Part shown: piece by piece, positions 46,296 to 58,128 of the stretch
Layout: the number at the start of each line of letters is the position of its first letter
How positions within the stretch are numbered: the stretch's first letter is position 1
DNA from: Haliea sp.
GTDB lineage: Bacteria > Pseudomonadota > Gammaproteobacteria > Pseudomonadales > Halieaceae
Reading direction: 5' to 3'
DNA: 64,000 nt
Assembly: GCA_002692965.1 (NCBI GenBank)
Contig: NZNC01000008.1
Span: forward strand, 1-64,000
Notes under the pieces: model-generated
What the model was told of the DNA's origin: nothing
Database searches by the model: none
What the model saw: the letters and a program-made list of their open reading frames with translations, nothing else
Translations under genes and position numbers: made by a program

Positions 46296-47411
46296 TCAGC
46301 CCCGGTCGGCGAGGGCCTGCTCATAGACGGCCAGCGTCGCGTCCGCCTGGGCGCCGAGAGTATAGCAGTCGGGCAGTTGGAACTCGAGAGACCGGTCGCT
46401 CAGCAGGCGCTGTGCGGTGGCCAGCAGTGCCACTTCGTCGCCGGGCATCACCAGGCCTTCGGGCAGGCAGTCGCGCAGGCTTTCCGCCGGGCCGCCCTGG
46501 TCCCAGGCCAGCACGGGCGTGCCACAGGCCAGTGCCTCGATCACGGTGCGTCCAAAGGGCTCCGGCCGGGAGGACAGGTTGCAAACCAGCTGGCAGGTGG
46601 CGTACAGGGTCGCCATATCGCTGCGGTGTCCCAGGAAAAAGACCGACGCCTGCAGTTGCTCCCGGGCCACCTGTTGCTGCAACTCCTTGGCATAGGCTTC
46701 CTTGCCGGCTTCCGCTTCGCCGACGATCAGGCCCTGACAGGGCACACCGCGGGCCCGCAGACCGGCGATCAGGCGGATAAAGGTCGCCTGCCCTTTCCAG
46801 CGGCTCAGGCGGCCCGGCATCATGATCCAGGGCAGTGTCGGGTCGAGACCGGGGTGCGCCGCACACAGCGCCTCTATCCAATCGGGCCCTGCCCTCATCC
46901 CGCCGTGAAAGGCCCGGGTATCCACACCGCGCGGGACCACCGTGATGCGCTCCTCGGGAACCTTTGGGTAGTTGGAGAGGATGTAGTCGCGAACGCAGCG
47001 GGAGATGGCGATAACCCGGTCCGCGCGCCCCATGATGGCACTGTAGGCATTGGTCGAATAAAGCCCGTGGAAGGTGCTGACCACGGCCGGGCGCTGATTC
47101 GCGGGCAGGGGGCGCAAGGCCAGATAGACCATCCAGGCGGGCACCCGGGAGCGCACGTGGACTACGTCGGGGGCGAGTTCGATCAGCTGTCTGCGCAGGG
47201 CCCGGACCGCGAGTAGAGAGCGGAGCGATTTGCGGTGCACCGGAAAGCGGATATGCCGGCTGCCGGTGGCTGCCAGGTTTTCGCTCAGTCGCCCACCGCT
47301 GGACATCACCCAGGAATCGTGGCCGCGGGCCACCAGCTCGCGGGCAAACTCGATGGTGCCGCGTTCAACGCCGCCACTGTGCAGTGCCGGGAGCACCTGC
47401 AGGATGCGCAT
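46296..47411 (-). CDS. Family 4 glycosyltransferase (LPS cluster, second)
   Basis: 371-residue GT-B enzyme: start MRILQVLPALHSGGVERGT, middle VPRGVDTRAF and MMPGRLSRWKGQATF, donor-site EX7E motif RPEPFGRTVIEALACGTPV. A TTG at 47429 would add six residues and overlap the ELM1-like stop (TTGA); ATG 47411 matches the family start better, but the ribosome site (GAGGA) is closer to the TTG. Confidence 0.92.
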   Translation of the reverse strand: MRILQVLPALHSGGVERGTIEFARELVARGHDSWVMSSGGRLSENLAATGSRHIRFPVHRKSLRSLLAVRALRRQLIELAPDVVHVRSRVPAWMVYLALRPLPANQRPAVVSTFHGLYSTNAYSAIMGRADRVIAISRCVRDYILSNYPKVPEERITVVPRGVDTRAFHGGMRAGPDWIEALCAAHPGLDPTLPWIMMPGRLSRWKGQATFIRLIAGLRARGVPCQGLIVGEAEAGKEAYAKELQQQVAREQLQASVFFLGHRSDMATLYATCQLVCNLSSRPEPFGRTVIEALACGTPVLAWDQGGPAESLRDCLPEGLVMPGDEVALLATAQRLLSDRSLEFQLPDCYTLGAQADATLAVYEQALADRG

Positions 47412-47425
47412 GGGTAATGATGTCC

Positions 47426-48286
47426 TCAAGCAAAATGGTCGATCAGGCGCGCGGCGATGCGATCAGCCTCCTGCAGCGGCGGACCGGACGCTGGCATGTC
47501 GCGGTTTGCCTTCAGCTGCGGCAGGGTGGACAAACGCCCCGCCTCGACGAGTGCATCCAGCCCGCGGCTGACCCGGCTGTCATGCCGGCGTGGCACCTTC
47601 AGTACGCCAACGCTGGCGCCGCTGCTCAGGGCCTCGTAGACCATGGCGGCGCTGTCCTCGGTGACCCAGATGATACCGCATTGCTGAAATTGCGACAGCA
47701 ACCAGCCCGGCGGGGCCGCCTGGGCTGGCATGACCCGGAAGCGACTGTCCTCCAGTGTTGCCAGGATGCCCAGTGTCGCTTCGGGCGTGCGTCGTGAAGT
47801 TCCCGCGGTCCAGCGCACCCCGGGAAGGGCCTGGCGCAGCTGGCGCAGCTGTTGCTCCAGATCCTCCGGGGACCAACTGTGATGCCGACTGGGGCCGCCG
47901 AGTAGGATCAGTCCTGCATGGGTGGCGAGCGTTGTTTGTGCGGCAACCGGGTTGAGGGGGCCGCAGGTGAGCCAGGTGCGCGGCCCTTCTGGCACGCCAT
48001 CGTGATCCGGCAGGATGCACAGGTCAAAAAGCCGGCGGGGCAGGCTCGGCCGCATCAGTACCACCAGGCGGCCGCCATACTGGCAGCGCAGACGCAGCGC
48101 GCGCCAGTGAGTGCGGCGCCCCGCCGCCAGGATCAGCCAGGGTGGCGCCTCGGGCGGCGTCGAATCCGGCGACAGCCAGACCACCGTAGCGTGACACCGC
48201 CGCTGCAGGGCCTCGGACAGCCCGCGCAGTTGGCTGCGGTGCCCGGCCAGGCCGTCAGTCACACACCAGATGCTGCCCGGCGTCAC
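47426..48286 (-). CDS. ELM1/GtrOC1-family protein
   Basis: 286 residues of the family that includes plant mitochondrial fission factor ELM1; bacterial members have a GT-B-like fold and occur in LPS clusters. Typical segments: VTDGLAGHRSQLRGL, LILLGGPSRHHSW, GIIWVTEDSAAMVYEALSSG and VGVLKVPRRHDSRVSRGLD (short stretches). GTG 48286. First gene of the leftward LPS operon, 15 bp after the HD-GYP stop. Confidence 0.87.
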   Translation of the reverse strand: MTPGSIWCVTDGLAGHRSQLRGLSEALQRRCHATVVWLSPDSTPPEAPPWLILAAGRRTHWRALRLRCQYGGRLVVLMRPSLPRRLFDLCILPDHDGVPEGPRTWLTCGPLNPVAAQTTLATHAGLILLGGPSRHHSWSPEDLEQQLRQLRQALPGVRWTAGTSRRTPEATLGILATLEDSRFRVMPAQAAPPGWLLSQFQQCGIIWVTEDSAAMVYEALSSGASVGVLKVPRRHDSRVSRGLDALVEAGRLSTLPQLKANRDMPASGPPLQEADRIAARLIDHFA

Positions 48287-48301
48287 GGGCGCAAGCCTGC
48301 T

Positions 48302-49549
48302 TCAGGCGGCGGCGAAACCCGAATAACGGGAGAGGCTTTCGAGGTCGATACCGTAGGCGCCGGGCTCCAGGCTGCGCAGGATGGAAGGCGGCGGCTCCCG
48401 GCGAGCTTTGCCGTTGTCGTGGAGGTCGACGGGGCGAGGGCTGGACAGGGGCTCCTTGTGGGTATTGAGCAAAGCCAGAACCCTGGGGCGCAGGCGCCGT
48501 ACACGGTACTCGCTGACGACCACTGCGACCTCCCCCGACGAGAGCTCCACCAGGGTACCCGCGGGGTAGACCCCCACGGCGCGAATAAACGCTTCCACCA
48601 ACTCCGCCTGGAAGTCGGTGTTGCGGGCCTCGTAGAGAGTGCGAATCGCGCTTGAAGGTGACTGGGCTGAGGCATAGTGGCGTGGGCTGGTCAGGGCACT
48701 GTAGGTATCGACGATGGCCGCCATCTGCCCGACCGCGGGAATCTGCTCCGCTTTCAATCTGCCGGGATAGCCGGAGCCATCCCAGCGCTCGTGGTGGTGT
48801 GCCACCATATTGATGACGTCGGGGTTGATAATGCCACTGTTTTCGATAATGCGCAGCCCATGTTGTACATGCGCTTGCATGAGCGCGGCTGCGTCGGTAT
48901 CCAGCGGTTCCGGGCGGCGCAGGATCTCGGCGTCCACATGCAGCTTGCCGATATCCATCAACATGCCGCCCATGGCCATGGAGCGCAGGTCCTGCCGGGA
49001 CATGCCGAGCTCCCGTCCCAGAGCCACCGACCAGATGCCGGCGCTGAGAGACTGACCATAGCTGGCCTCGTCGTGGTGTTTCAGGCGGGCCATCCAGAGG
49101 CAGGCGTCGGGATTGCGGCTGACGCTGTCGATCAGCGGTTCGACGGCCTTGCGCAGACGAATCGGGTCGACCCTTCCCTCGCGGGCTGCGCTGTCGTAAA
49201 TGGCTGCCATGTCACTGGAGAGGGCTTCCAGGGCGGCAGCCGCCCGGGGCTGCTCCTTGTCGAACGCTGCCTCGTCGTTATAGGACTGCAGTCGACGATC
49301 GCGGAAGATCTGTTCCAGAGGCTGGCGCCTGTGGGAGGCGGCCTTGCGCACGGGTGCTACCCGTTGCCGGCTCTGCCGGGTGTCGATGAACACGTACTCG
49401 CAGTGTTCGCGCAGACTCTCGATTTGCGCCCGGGTTTCGATTCTGAAGCCCTGGATCATGAATGGCGTATCCAGCCAGGGCCGGTCCAGTGCGCTGACGA
49501 ACATTCCGACTTCGAGGTCGCTGGTTGGCATTTTCAGTGAAGTTAGCAT
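48302..49549 (-). CDS. DUF3391-HD-GYP protein with degenerate metal site
   Basis: 415 residues. An N-terminal DUF3391 domain (about 5-100) precedes an HD-GYP domain. In active HD-GYP phosphodiesterases an HDxGK motif binds metal; here it reads MDIGK (Met198-Asp199). The upstream ligand position, normally in an HS-N-V helix, reads YGQSLSAG without His. Retained are QAHVQHG (227-230), HHHERWDGSGYP (251-262) and Asp281. Catalysis is therefore doubtful; c-di-GMP binding or a partner role is possible. ATG 49549 follows AGGA. It is a tandem paralogue of the next gene. Confidence 0.92.
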   Translation of the reverse strand: MLTSLKMPTSDLEVGMFVSALDRPWLDTPFMIQGFRIETRAQIESLREHCEYVFIDTRQSRQRVAPVRKAASHRRQPLEQIFRDRRLQSYNDEAAFDKEQPRAAAALEALSSDMAAIYDSAAREGRVDPIRLRKAVEPLIDSVSRNPDACLWMARLKHHDEASYGQSLSAGIWSVALGRELGMSRQDLRSMAMGGMLMDIGKLHVDAEILRRPEPLDTDAAALMQAHVQHGLRIIENSGIINPDVINMVAHHHERWDGSGYPGRLKAEQIPAVGQMAAIVDTYSALTSPRHYASAQSPSSAIRTLYEARNTDFQAELVEAFIRAVGVYPAGTLVELSSGEVAVVVSEYRVRRLRPRVLALLNTHKEPLSSPRPVDLHDNGKARREPPPSILRSLEPGAYGIDLESLSRYSGFAAA

Positions 49550-49658
49550 GGTCCTGACATCAAGCCCCGTGCCGAGCGCGGAATTGCCTAAGTTCAAGAA
49601 TAGCGCCGCGCAAGGCGCGGTGAAGCAAAAAACTGCAAAAAAGTCAGGATTTCTTCAA

Positions 49659-50906
49659 TTAAATGCCGAAATACTCGTGTAGATCGATCTCTTCAAGCTG
49701 AATGCCGAAGGCGTCGGGCTCCAGGCTGCGCCGAATGCCGGGCAGCGACTTGCGCCGCCAGCTGGAACCGTCGGCCTGGAGTTTCAGTAGCTCGGGCTTT
49801 TCCAGACGGCGTTTGCCGGCGTCAAGCAGCCGTAGCACCGTCGGCCGCAACCTGTGTGCCCGGTACTCGGCGACGACCACGGCGACACTGCCATCCGTGA
49901 GTTCCACCAGCGTCCCGGCGGGATAGATGCCGACAGCGCGGATGAAGGCCTCCACCAGTTCCGCCTGGAACTCGATGTCGCGCATGTCGTAGAGGGCGCG
50001 CATGGCCGCGGCCGGGGAGAGGGCGCTGGCGTAGCCGCGGTCGGTGGTGATGGCGGAGTAGGTGTCCACCAGGCCGGCAATGCGAGCGAAGGTAGGGATG
50101 CGATCCTCGGTCAGGCCGCGGGGGTAGCCGGAACCGTTGTAGCGTTCGTGGTGGTGGGCAACCATGTCGAGTACATCGCGGTTCATGATGCCGCTGGCCC
50201 TGACAATTTCCAGGCCGTGCTCGATGTGGGCCTGAACCACTTCTGCCTCGTCCGGGCTCAGGGGGCGCTGGGCATTGGCGATATCACTGGGGACGTACAG
50301 CATGCCTACGTCCAGCAGCATGCCCCCCATGGCCAGCGAGCGCAGGTCGGACTTCGGCAGGCCGAGCTCCCTTCCCAGTGCCACGGCCCAGATGCCAGTA
50401 TTCAGCGCGCGCTGGTAGGTGTAGCGGTCGTGTCGCTTGAGGCGCGATACCCACACGCTGGCGTCGGGGTTGCGCGCCACGCTGCCCAGCAGGGGATCCA
50501 GTGACTGGCGCAGCATGACTGTGTGGATCCGGTTGTCACGGGTCGCGCGCTCGTAGGATTGTTGCAGGTCATCGGTCAGGACATCGATCGCCTGGTTGGC
50601 GGCGGCATGCTCCTGAATGAAATCGGTCTGGTCGCGGTAGGGCTTCAGCGAGCGGTCAAAAAAGATGGTTTCCAGGGGTAGATGCTGCCGCGCGCTGCGG
50701 GTTTTCGGCAGAGAGAGCGACATACCGCTCTGTTCGTTGTCCACCAGCACATACTTGCAGAGCTTCTGCAGTTCCTCGATCTGCTCGCGGTTTTCGATGC
50801 GAAAACCCTGCATGGCAAAGGGCGTGCCCAGCCAGGGTCGGTCGAGCCGACTGACGAACATGCCGATCTGCAGGTCCTCGGTGGCAACTTTTCGGGTGTC
50901 CAGCAT
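49659..50906 (-). CDS. DUF3391-HD-GYP protein with degenerate metal site (paralogue)
   Basis: 415 residues, collinear with the preceding gene along its full length (shared DLxxGMFVSxLDRPWL start and QAELVEAFIRAVG tail). The HD dyad reads LLDVGM (Leu198-Asp199, with Lys202 replaced by Met), and the first His position reads YQRALNTG. QAHIEHG, HHHERYNGSGYP and the later Asp in LVDTYSAI are kept. So the pair lost the same ligands, presumably before duplication. Start ATG 50906. Confidence 0.92.
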   Translation of the reverse strand: MLDTRKVATEDLQIGMFVSRLDRPWLGTPFAMQGFRIENREQIEELQKLCKYVLVDNEQSGMSLSLPKTRSARQHLPLETIFFDRSLKPYRDQTDFIQEHAAANQAIDVLTDDLQQSYERATRDNRIHTVMLRQSLDPLLGSVARNPDASVWVSRLKRHDRYTYQRALNTGIWAVALGRELGLPKSDLRSLAMGGMLLDVGMLYVPSDIANAQRPLSPDEAEVVQAHIEHGLEIVRASGIMNRDVLDMVAHHHERYNGSGYPRGLTEDRIPTFARIAGLVDTYSAITTDRGYASALSPAAAMRALYDMRDIEFQAELVEAFIRAVGIYPAGTLVELTDGSVAVVVAEYRAHRLRPTVLRLLDAGKRRLEKPELLKLQADGSSWRRKSLPGIRRSLEPDAFGIQLEEIDLHEYFGI

Positions 50907-51059
50907 GCTTAGAATCGTGGGAGGCGAGCCAATGGTTTCAACAGTCTACCAGTTTGCCCCGCCGGCTTGGCAGCGGGAAGAAGCGCAAGCGTGTTGCCCC
51001 CCTGAGGCAGACCTGATTTAATGCAATCCCATTAAAATAGCCAGAAGGCGGAGGTGCCG

Positions 51060-51815
51060 GTGCGGAACCAGAGTCGTTACGATTTCAGTCAGGCCAAGGT
51101 CTTGGTTACCGGTGGCACCAGTGGCATCGGGGCTGCCATTGCGGGCGCCTACCGGGCTGCGGGTGCGGAGGTTACCATCACCGGGACACGCGCAAGTGCG
51201 AGTGACTACGAGGTTGATCTCTCCGGATACCACTATGCGGAACTGGATATCGAGTCGCCAGAGCAGATTGCCGCGCTGGCGGCGAGCCTCGAGGGTCTGG
51301 ATATCCTGGTGAACAACGCCGGACTGGCGCTGCCCTCCCTGGGCCTGGATGAGTACGACCCGGAGGTATTCCAGCGCGCCGTGAACATGCACCTGGTGGG
51401 AGCCTACCGCCTCTCGCGCGGCTGCCGCGACCTGCTTGCCGCCAGTGAGCTCGAAGGCGGGGCTTCGATAGTCGGCATCGCCTCGATGAGCTCCTATTTC
51501 GGTATCGGCATCGTGCCGGGTTACGGCGCAGCCAAGACCGGGCTGCTGGGGATGACCCGCGCCCTGGCCGTGGAATGGGGTAAACTGGGGATACGCGTGA
51601 ATGCCGTTGCGGCGGGCCTGACCGCCAGCCGCATGACCGCCGCCACGTTCGAGAACCCGGAGTGGGCCCAGCCGACCCTGGCGCGTACGCCACTGGGGCG
51701 TCTCGGGGAGCCGGAGGATATTGCCGGTGCCGTGCTCTTCCTGAGCAGCGCCCAGGCCGGCTGGATTACCGGCCAGACGCTGCCCATCGACGGTGGTTTT
51801 ACGGTCTCCGGCTGA
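51060..51815 (+). CDS. Short-chain dehydrogenase/reductase
   Basis: 251-residue classical SDR: cofactor motif GGTSGIGAAIA, LVNNAG, catalytic Ser in GIASMSSYFG and YGAAK. GGAGG overlaps the first GTG (51054), so GTG 51060 at 5-bp spacing is preferred. The FAD oxidoreductase follows in the same direction after 84 bp; the two could catalyse successive oxidations of one substrate. Substrate unknown. Confidence 0.92.
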   Translation: MRNQSRYDFSQAKVLVTGGTSGIGAAIAGAYRAAGAEVTITGTRASASDYEVDLSGYHYAELDIESPEQIAALAASLEGLDILVNNAGLALPSLGLDEYDPEVFQRAVNMHLVGAYRLSRGCRDLLAASELEGGASIVGIASMSSYFGIGIVPGYGAAKTGLLGMTRALAVEWGKLGIRVNAVAAGLTASRMTAATFENPEWAQPTLARTPLGRLGEPEDIAGAVLFLSSAQAGWITGQTLPIDGGFTVSG

Positions 51816-51899
51816 TGGCCCAGGGGCGCTTCGTGCCCCTACCTGTTGGTCAGCGCCTGGACGCTGGCAGAATCTGTACTTTGAACTCGGGAACTGATC

Positions 51900-53405
51900 A
51901 TGACTGCGACCTACACACCTGGAACGCCCTGTCGACTGGCGGATGTGCCGCATTGGGATGCGGAAACCGACGTCCTAGTGGTTGGCTTCGGTATAGCGGG
52001 TGCCTGCGCGGCAATCGAGGCAGCCAGCGCTGGCGCCAGTGTCACAGTGCTGGAGGTGGCCTCGACCTGGGGTGGCAGCGCTGCCCTCTCCGGTGGCGAG
52101 TTCTACCTCGGCGGTGGTGGCGGCACGCCGGTACAGCAGGCGGCGGGTTTTGAGGACAGCACGGAAGATTTTGCCAGCTACCTGCGCCTGAGTGGTGGGC
52201 CAGGGGTGGATGAGGAACGTGTGGGACTCTATGCCGAAGGCGCCCTGGATCACTTTCGCTGGCTGCAGGAGCAGGGCATTCCCTTCAAGGGAACCTTTCT
52301 GCCCGGTAAATGGCTGGAGCCGATGACCGATGACACCCTGATCTGGTCCGGCAGCGAAATGGCCTGGCCCTTCTCCGCCGTGGCCAAACCGGCGCCGCGG
52401 GGGCATGCCGCGCAAATGGAGGGCATGGGGGCGGGCAAGGTGATCATGGATCTTCTCGCCGAACGCGCCCTGGGCCTGGGCGTCAGGGCCGAGTTCGATG
52501 CCCGCGCGCTATCCCTGGTGGCGGATACGGACAATGCCGTGCAGGGCCTGGTCGCTCGCATCGACGGCCAACCGCGCTTCATTCGTGCCCGCAAGGGCGT
52601 TATCCTGTGCGCCGGGGGCTTCATCTGCAACCAGGAGATGCTGCGTCGCTTCGCGCCGGAGGCCCTGGTGGCCGCCGAGGTACCCACAACTGGCGGCAAC
52701 GACGACGGTTCGGGCATTCGCATGGGGATGTCGGTGGGCGGCGCGGTCTCGCACATGCACGAGTTCTTTGCCACCAAGCCGCTATTCCCGCCGGACAACA
52801 TGGTGCGCGGCATTTTCGTCAACCAGCGCGGTCAGCGCTTCATCAACGAGGATGCCTACCACGGCCGCATTTGTCGTTACATCCTGCGTCAGCCCGAGGG
52901 GCGCGCCTGGCTACTGATGGACAACGCGATCTTTGCGCGTCCGGATTTCCGCCCGGACATCGACATCGCCGCGGTAGGGGAAAGCTGGGAAGAGGTCGAG
53001 ACCGATCTCGGCCTGCCCGCCGGGGAACTGGTTCACACCGTTGAGCGCTATAACGCCTATGCGGAGGCCGGGGAGGACCCGCTCTTCCACAAGCACACAC
53101 AGTGGATGCAGCCCCTGGTGGAGCCGCCCTTCGCGGCGCTGAGTTTCTGCCCGGAGGACTACCCCGCTACCGGCTTTACCCTGGGCGGATTGACTACCCA
53201 GCCGACTGGCGAAGTGCTGGACGTGGACGGCCAGCCGGTACCCGGCCTCTATGCGGCCGGTCGCACCACCTGTGGCCTGCCCCGCTGGGGTGAGGGCTAC
53301 AGCTCCGGGATTTCATTGGGGGATGGCAGTTTCTTCGGGCGGCTGGCGGGCCGCACCGTGGCAGCCCGCCCCGCCGCTGACAGCGACTCGGATCAGGCGG
53401 CCTGA
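51900..53405 (+). CDS. FAD-dependent oxidoreductase (fumarate reductase / ketosteroid dehydrogenase-like)
   Basis: 501 residues of the FAD_binding_2 family. The N-terminal dinucleotide motif VVGFGIAGACAAIEAASAG is followed by GGSAALSGGEFYLGGG and, at the C-terminus, GLYAAGRTTCGLPRWGEGYSSG (short stretches) binding FAD. Related enzymes include 3-ketosteroid delta1-dehydrogenases. No heme or covalent-FAD site is evident. Its 3' end overlaps the opposing hydrolase gene by 13 bp. Confidence 0.9.
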   Translation: MTATYTPGTPCRLADVPHWDAETDVLVVGFGIAGACAAIEAASAGASVTVLEVASTWGGSAALSGGEFYLGGGGGTPVQQAAGFEDSTEDFASYLRLSGGPGVDEERVGLYAEGALDHFRWLQEQGIPFKGTFLPGKWLEPMTDDTLIWSGSEMAWPFSAVAKPAPRGHAAQMEGMGAGKVIMDLLAERALGLGVRAEFDARALSLVADTDNAVQGLVARIDGQPRFIRARKGVILCAGGFICNQEMLRRFAPEALVAAEVPTTGGNDDGSGIRMGMSVGGAVSHMHEFFATKPLFPPDNMVRGIFVNQRGQRFINEDAYHGRICRYILRQPEGRAWLLMDNAIFARPDFRPDIDIAAVGESWEEVETDLGLPAGELVHTVERYNAYAEAGEDPLFHKHTQWMQPLVEPPFAALSFCPEDYPATGFTLGGLTTQPTGEVLDVDGQPVPGLYAAGRTTCGLPRWGEGYSSGISLGDGSFFGRLAGRTVAARPAADSDSDQAA

Positions 53406-55114
53406 GCTCCCCGCACCAGGCGGCCGGGCAGGGCCCCGGTCGCTTCGCCGTTGTGCTGGACAACCGTGCCGTTGACCAGGGTTGCTGTATAGCCTAGAGC
53501 GCCCTGGTGTACCCGCCGGCCGCCGGCAGGCAGGTCGTAGTGCACCCGTGGTGGCAGCAGGGTTAACTGGTCGAAGTCGATGATATTGATGTCCGCTCGG
53601 TAGCCCGACTTGAGCAGGCCGCGATCATTGAGGCCCACGGCGCGCGCGGTGTCGTGGGTCAGGCCGCGGATGGCCTCTTCCAGGCCCAGGCGTTCCCCTT
53701 TTTCACGGTCGCGCACCCAGTAGGTCAGCAGGTGGGTCGGCAGACTGGCATCGCAGAGGAAGCCCAGGTGCGCGCCACCATCCCCCAGGCCAAAAATGCT
53801 GTGGGGGTGGCGCAGCATGGACAGGGCGGCATTCAGGGTGCCGTCGGCGAAATTGACCACCGGCAGCATGATCACCGCCTGGCCGTCCTGTTCCAGCATC
53901 AGGTCATAGGCGCAGGCCTCCGGACTGACACCGCGGCGGGCCGCGATGGCGCTGACCTTGTTTTCCGCGTCCGGCTCGTAGTCGGGGTTTTCCCCGAGCG
54001 GGTACATCAAGTCCCAGCAGCGCAGCAGCATCTCACCGGGGAAATCCGAGGGCTCGGGCGTTTCCCCGATGATCCGCTGGCGGATTTCCGGATCGCGAAG
54101 GGCGCGACGACGTTCCTTCAGCGGCAGAGTCTGCAGGGACTTGAAGGTGGGGGTGTAGCTGAAAGGGTTGAAGCTGACCTCGAAGCCCATCAGGATGCCC
54201 ACCGGTCGGCCGCTGACCTGCCCGGTGACTGCCAGCCCCTCGCGCTGGCAGTCCTCCATCCAGTCGAACACCGCACGCCACTTTTCCGGCGCGTTGTGCC
54301 ACTGCATGACCGAGAGTGACATCGGCCTTGCCGTTTGCTCGGCGACACGGCGCAGCATGCCCAGCTCCTGGTCGACATCGCTGAAGTCCGATACCAGCTG
54401 CAACACGCCCTTGCCTCGGCTGTCCAGGGCTTTGCCGATGGCGATCAGTTCGTCCTCCGCGGCGTCCAGAGTGAAAATCAACTTGCCGTCGCTGGCGCGG
54501 TGATTGATGGTACGCGACGTGGCAAAGCCCAGCGCGCCAGCCTCCACTGCCTCCGCCGCGAGTTCTGCCATGCGGGCGCAATCCTCCGGTGTGGCGGGTT
54601 GCCGCTCCACCGCGCGCTGGCCCATGGCGAACACCCGCAGGGCGGCGTGGGGCAGCTGGGTGGCGATATCGGCGTCGTACTGCCGCTGTTCGAGAAAATC
54701 CAGATACTCCGGAAAGCTCTGCCAGGTCCAGGGCAGGCCGGTACTCAGGACCACTTCGGGCAGGTCTTCCACGCCTTCCATCAGGCTGACCAGGCTCTCC
54801 CGGTCCGTGGGCCGACAGGGTGCGAAACCCACCCCGCAGTTGCCCATCAGTACGGTGGTAACGCCGTGGGCGGAGGAGGGAGTAATACTGTTGCTCCAGG
54901 TCACCTGGCCGTCGTAGTGGGTGTGGATGTCAACAAAGCCCGGAGTGACCAGCTGGCCGCTGGCGTCGATTTCCTCGCGGCCCCGCTGCACCAGTTCCCT
55001 GCCAATCGCAACGATGCGGCCCTTGTCTATGGCGATATCGGCCTCGAAGGCGGGCGCGCCGCTGCCGTCGACGACTCGCCCGTTGCGAATCACCAGGTCA
55101 ATGGTTTCTGTCAT
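53393..55114 (-). CDS. N-acyl-D-amino-acid deacylase-like amidohydrolase
   Basis: 573-residue metal-dependent hydrolase of the D-aminoacylase group. Metal ligands: GFVDIHTHYDGQVTW and the late Asp in LGDGGAHLGFLCD; the C-terminal sheet has KSGYRADINIIDFD. Long members are often annotated this way but act on varied amides or cyclic imides, so the substrate is open. ATG 55114 with GGGAGAG upstream. Divergent from the MerR gene. Confidence 0.9.
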   Translation of the reverse strand: MTETIDLVIRNGRVVDGSGAPAFEADIAIDKGRIVAIGRELVQRGREEIDASGQLVTPGFVDIHTHYDGQVTWSNSITPSSAHGVTTVLMGNCGVGFAPCRPTDRESLVSLMEGVEDLPEVVLSTGLPWTWQSFPEYLDFLEQRQYDADIATQLPHAALRVFAMGQRAVERQPATPEDCARMAELAAEAVEAGALGFATSRTINHRASDGKLIFTLDAAEDELIAIGKALDSRGKGVLQLVSDFSDVDQELGMLRRVAEQTARPMSLSVMQWHNAPEKWRAVFDWMEDCQREGLAVTGQVSGRPVGILMGFEVSFNPFSYTPTFKSLQTLPLKERRRALRDPEIRQRIIGETPEPSDFPGEMLLRCWDLMYPLGENPDYEPDAENKVSAIAARRGVSPEACAYDLMLEQDGQAVIMLPVVNFADGTLNAALSMLRHPHSIFGLGDGGAHLGFLCDASLPTHLLTYWVRDREKGERLGLEEAIRGLTHDTARAVGLNDRGLLKSGYRADINIIDFDQLTLLPPRVHYDLPAGGRRVHQGALGYTATLVNGTVVQHNGEATGALPGRLVRGAQAA

Positions 55115-55282
55115 GCAAGCGCTCTCCCTGAGTCATAGGACGTCGGTTGTTATACAGTGAGGGTAGGGGCAAGGCCTCCGGGTCGTCCAGTCGCGCTGTT
55201 CAAGCATCTTGACCAGGTACGGATTTGCGCGCTGCGAGTCTTGCGCGCTGGATTGCCTGTTGCCAAAGACGCAGGGTGCTCT

Positions 55283-55314
55283 TGACCCTGGGGTAGGCCC
55301 ACGGTTTTACACTC
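55283..55314 (+). promoter_or_regulatory. MerR-type promoter/operator of the merR-copA operon
   Basis: TTGACC (-35, 55283-55288) and TACACT (-10, 55309-55314) are separated by 20 bp, the overlong spacer typical of MerR-controlled promoters. A dyad ACC-N2-GGG-N5-CCC-N2-GGT (55286-55306) fills the spacer. The expected start lies about 30 nt before the regulator gene. Confidence 0.7.
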
Positions 55315-55351
55315 ACGGTGTTTCAAGGCTTAGTCAGCGAAGGTTGTCAGG

Positions 55352-55796
55352 ATGAGAATCGGGGAGTTGTCCAGGCGCAGTGGAGTCAGTCGCGACACCA
55401 TTCGTCACTACGTGACGCTGGGTTTGCTGTTGCCGAACAGGGATGCCGCCAATCACTACCAGCTGTTCGACGACAGGTGCCTTTCGCGCCTGCGCTTCAT
55501 TCGCTCGGCGAAAAGCCTGGGCCTGCAGCTGGCGGACATACAGGCGATCTTTGCCGATGCGGAAGAGAGGGACTCTCCCTGTCCGCGGGTCAGGGAACTG
55601 ATGGAAAGCCGGGTTCGAGAGACACGGCACCGCATCGCCGAGTTGCAGGCCCTCTGCGACCGCATGGAGAGCGCCATGGAAAGCTGGCGGGAGATGCCGG
55701 ATCGCTCACCGAACGGAAAGTCGGTCTGTCATTTGATTGAGTCGCAGGCTCCGGACGACTCGCAGTCTGATATGAATATCGATGGAGGACAGGGTC

Positions 55797-55807
<11 letters not shown>
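55352..55807 (+). CDS. MerR-family metal-responsive regulator
   Basis: 151 residues. Winged helix at the N-terminus ([20 protein letters not shown]), dimerisation helix about 80-115, and Cys at 77 (DSPCPRV), 102 and 126 (SVCHLIES). Cys77 is the position that distinguishes sensors of divalent ions (ZntR, CadR, PbrR, MerR) from CueR, which has Ser there. A His/Asp-rich tail (GGQGHDH) ends the protein. The gene overlaps the ATPase by 11 bp, and the upstream promoter has the MerR signature. Confidence 0.92.
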
Positions 55808-58106
<2,299 letters not shown>

Positions 58107-58128
58107 GTACTGCGCGCTTTGCTTCTCT

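Noticed and set aside
49606-49620. CCGCGC/GCGCGG hairpin between the HD-GYP genes
   Set aside because: The A/T runs lie on the wrong side for termination of the leftward gene, so no terminator is claimed.
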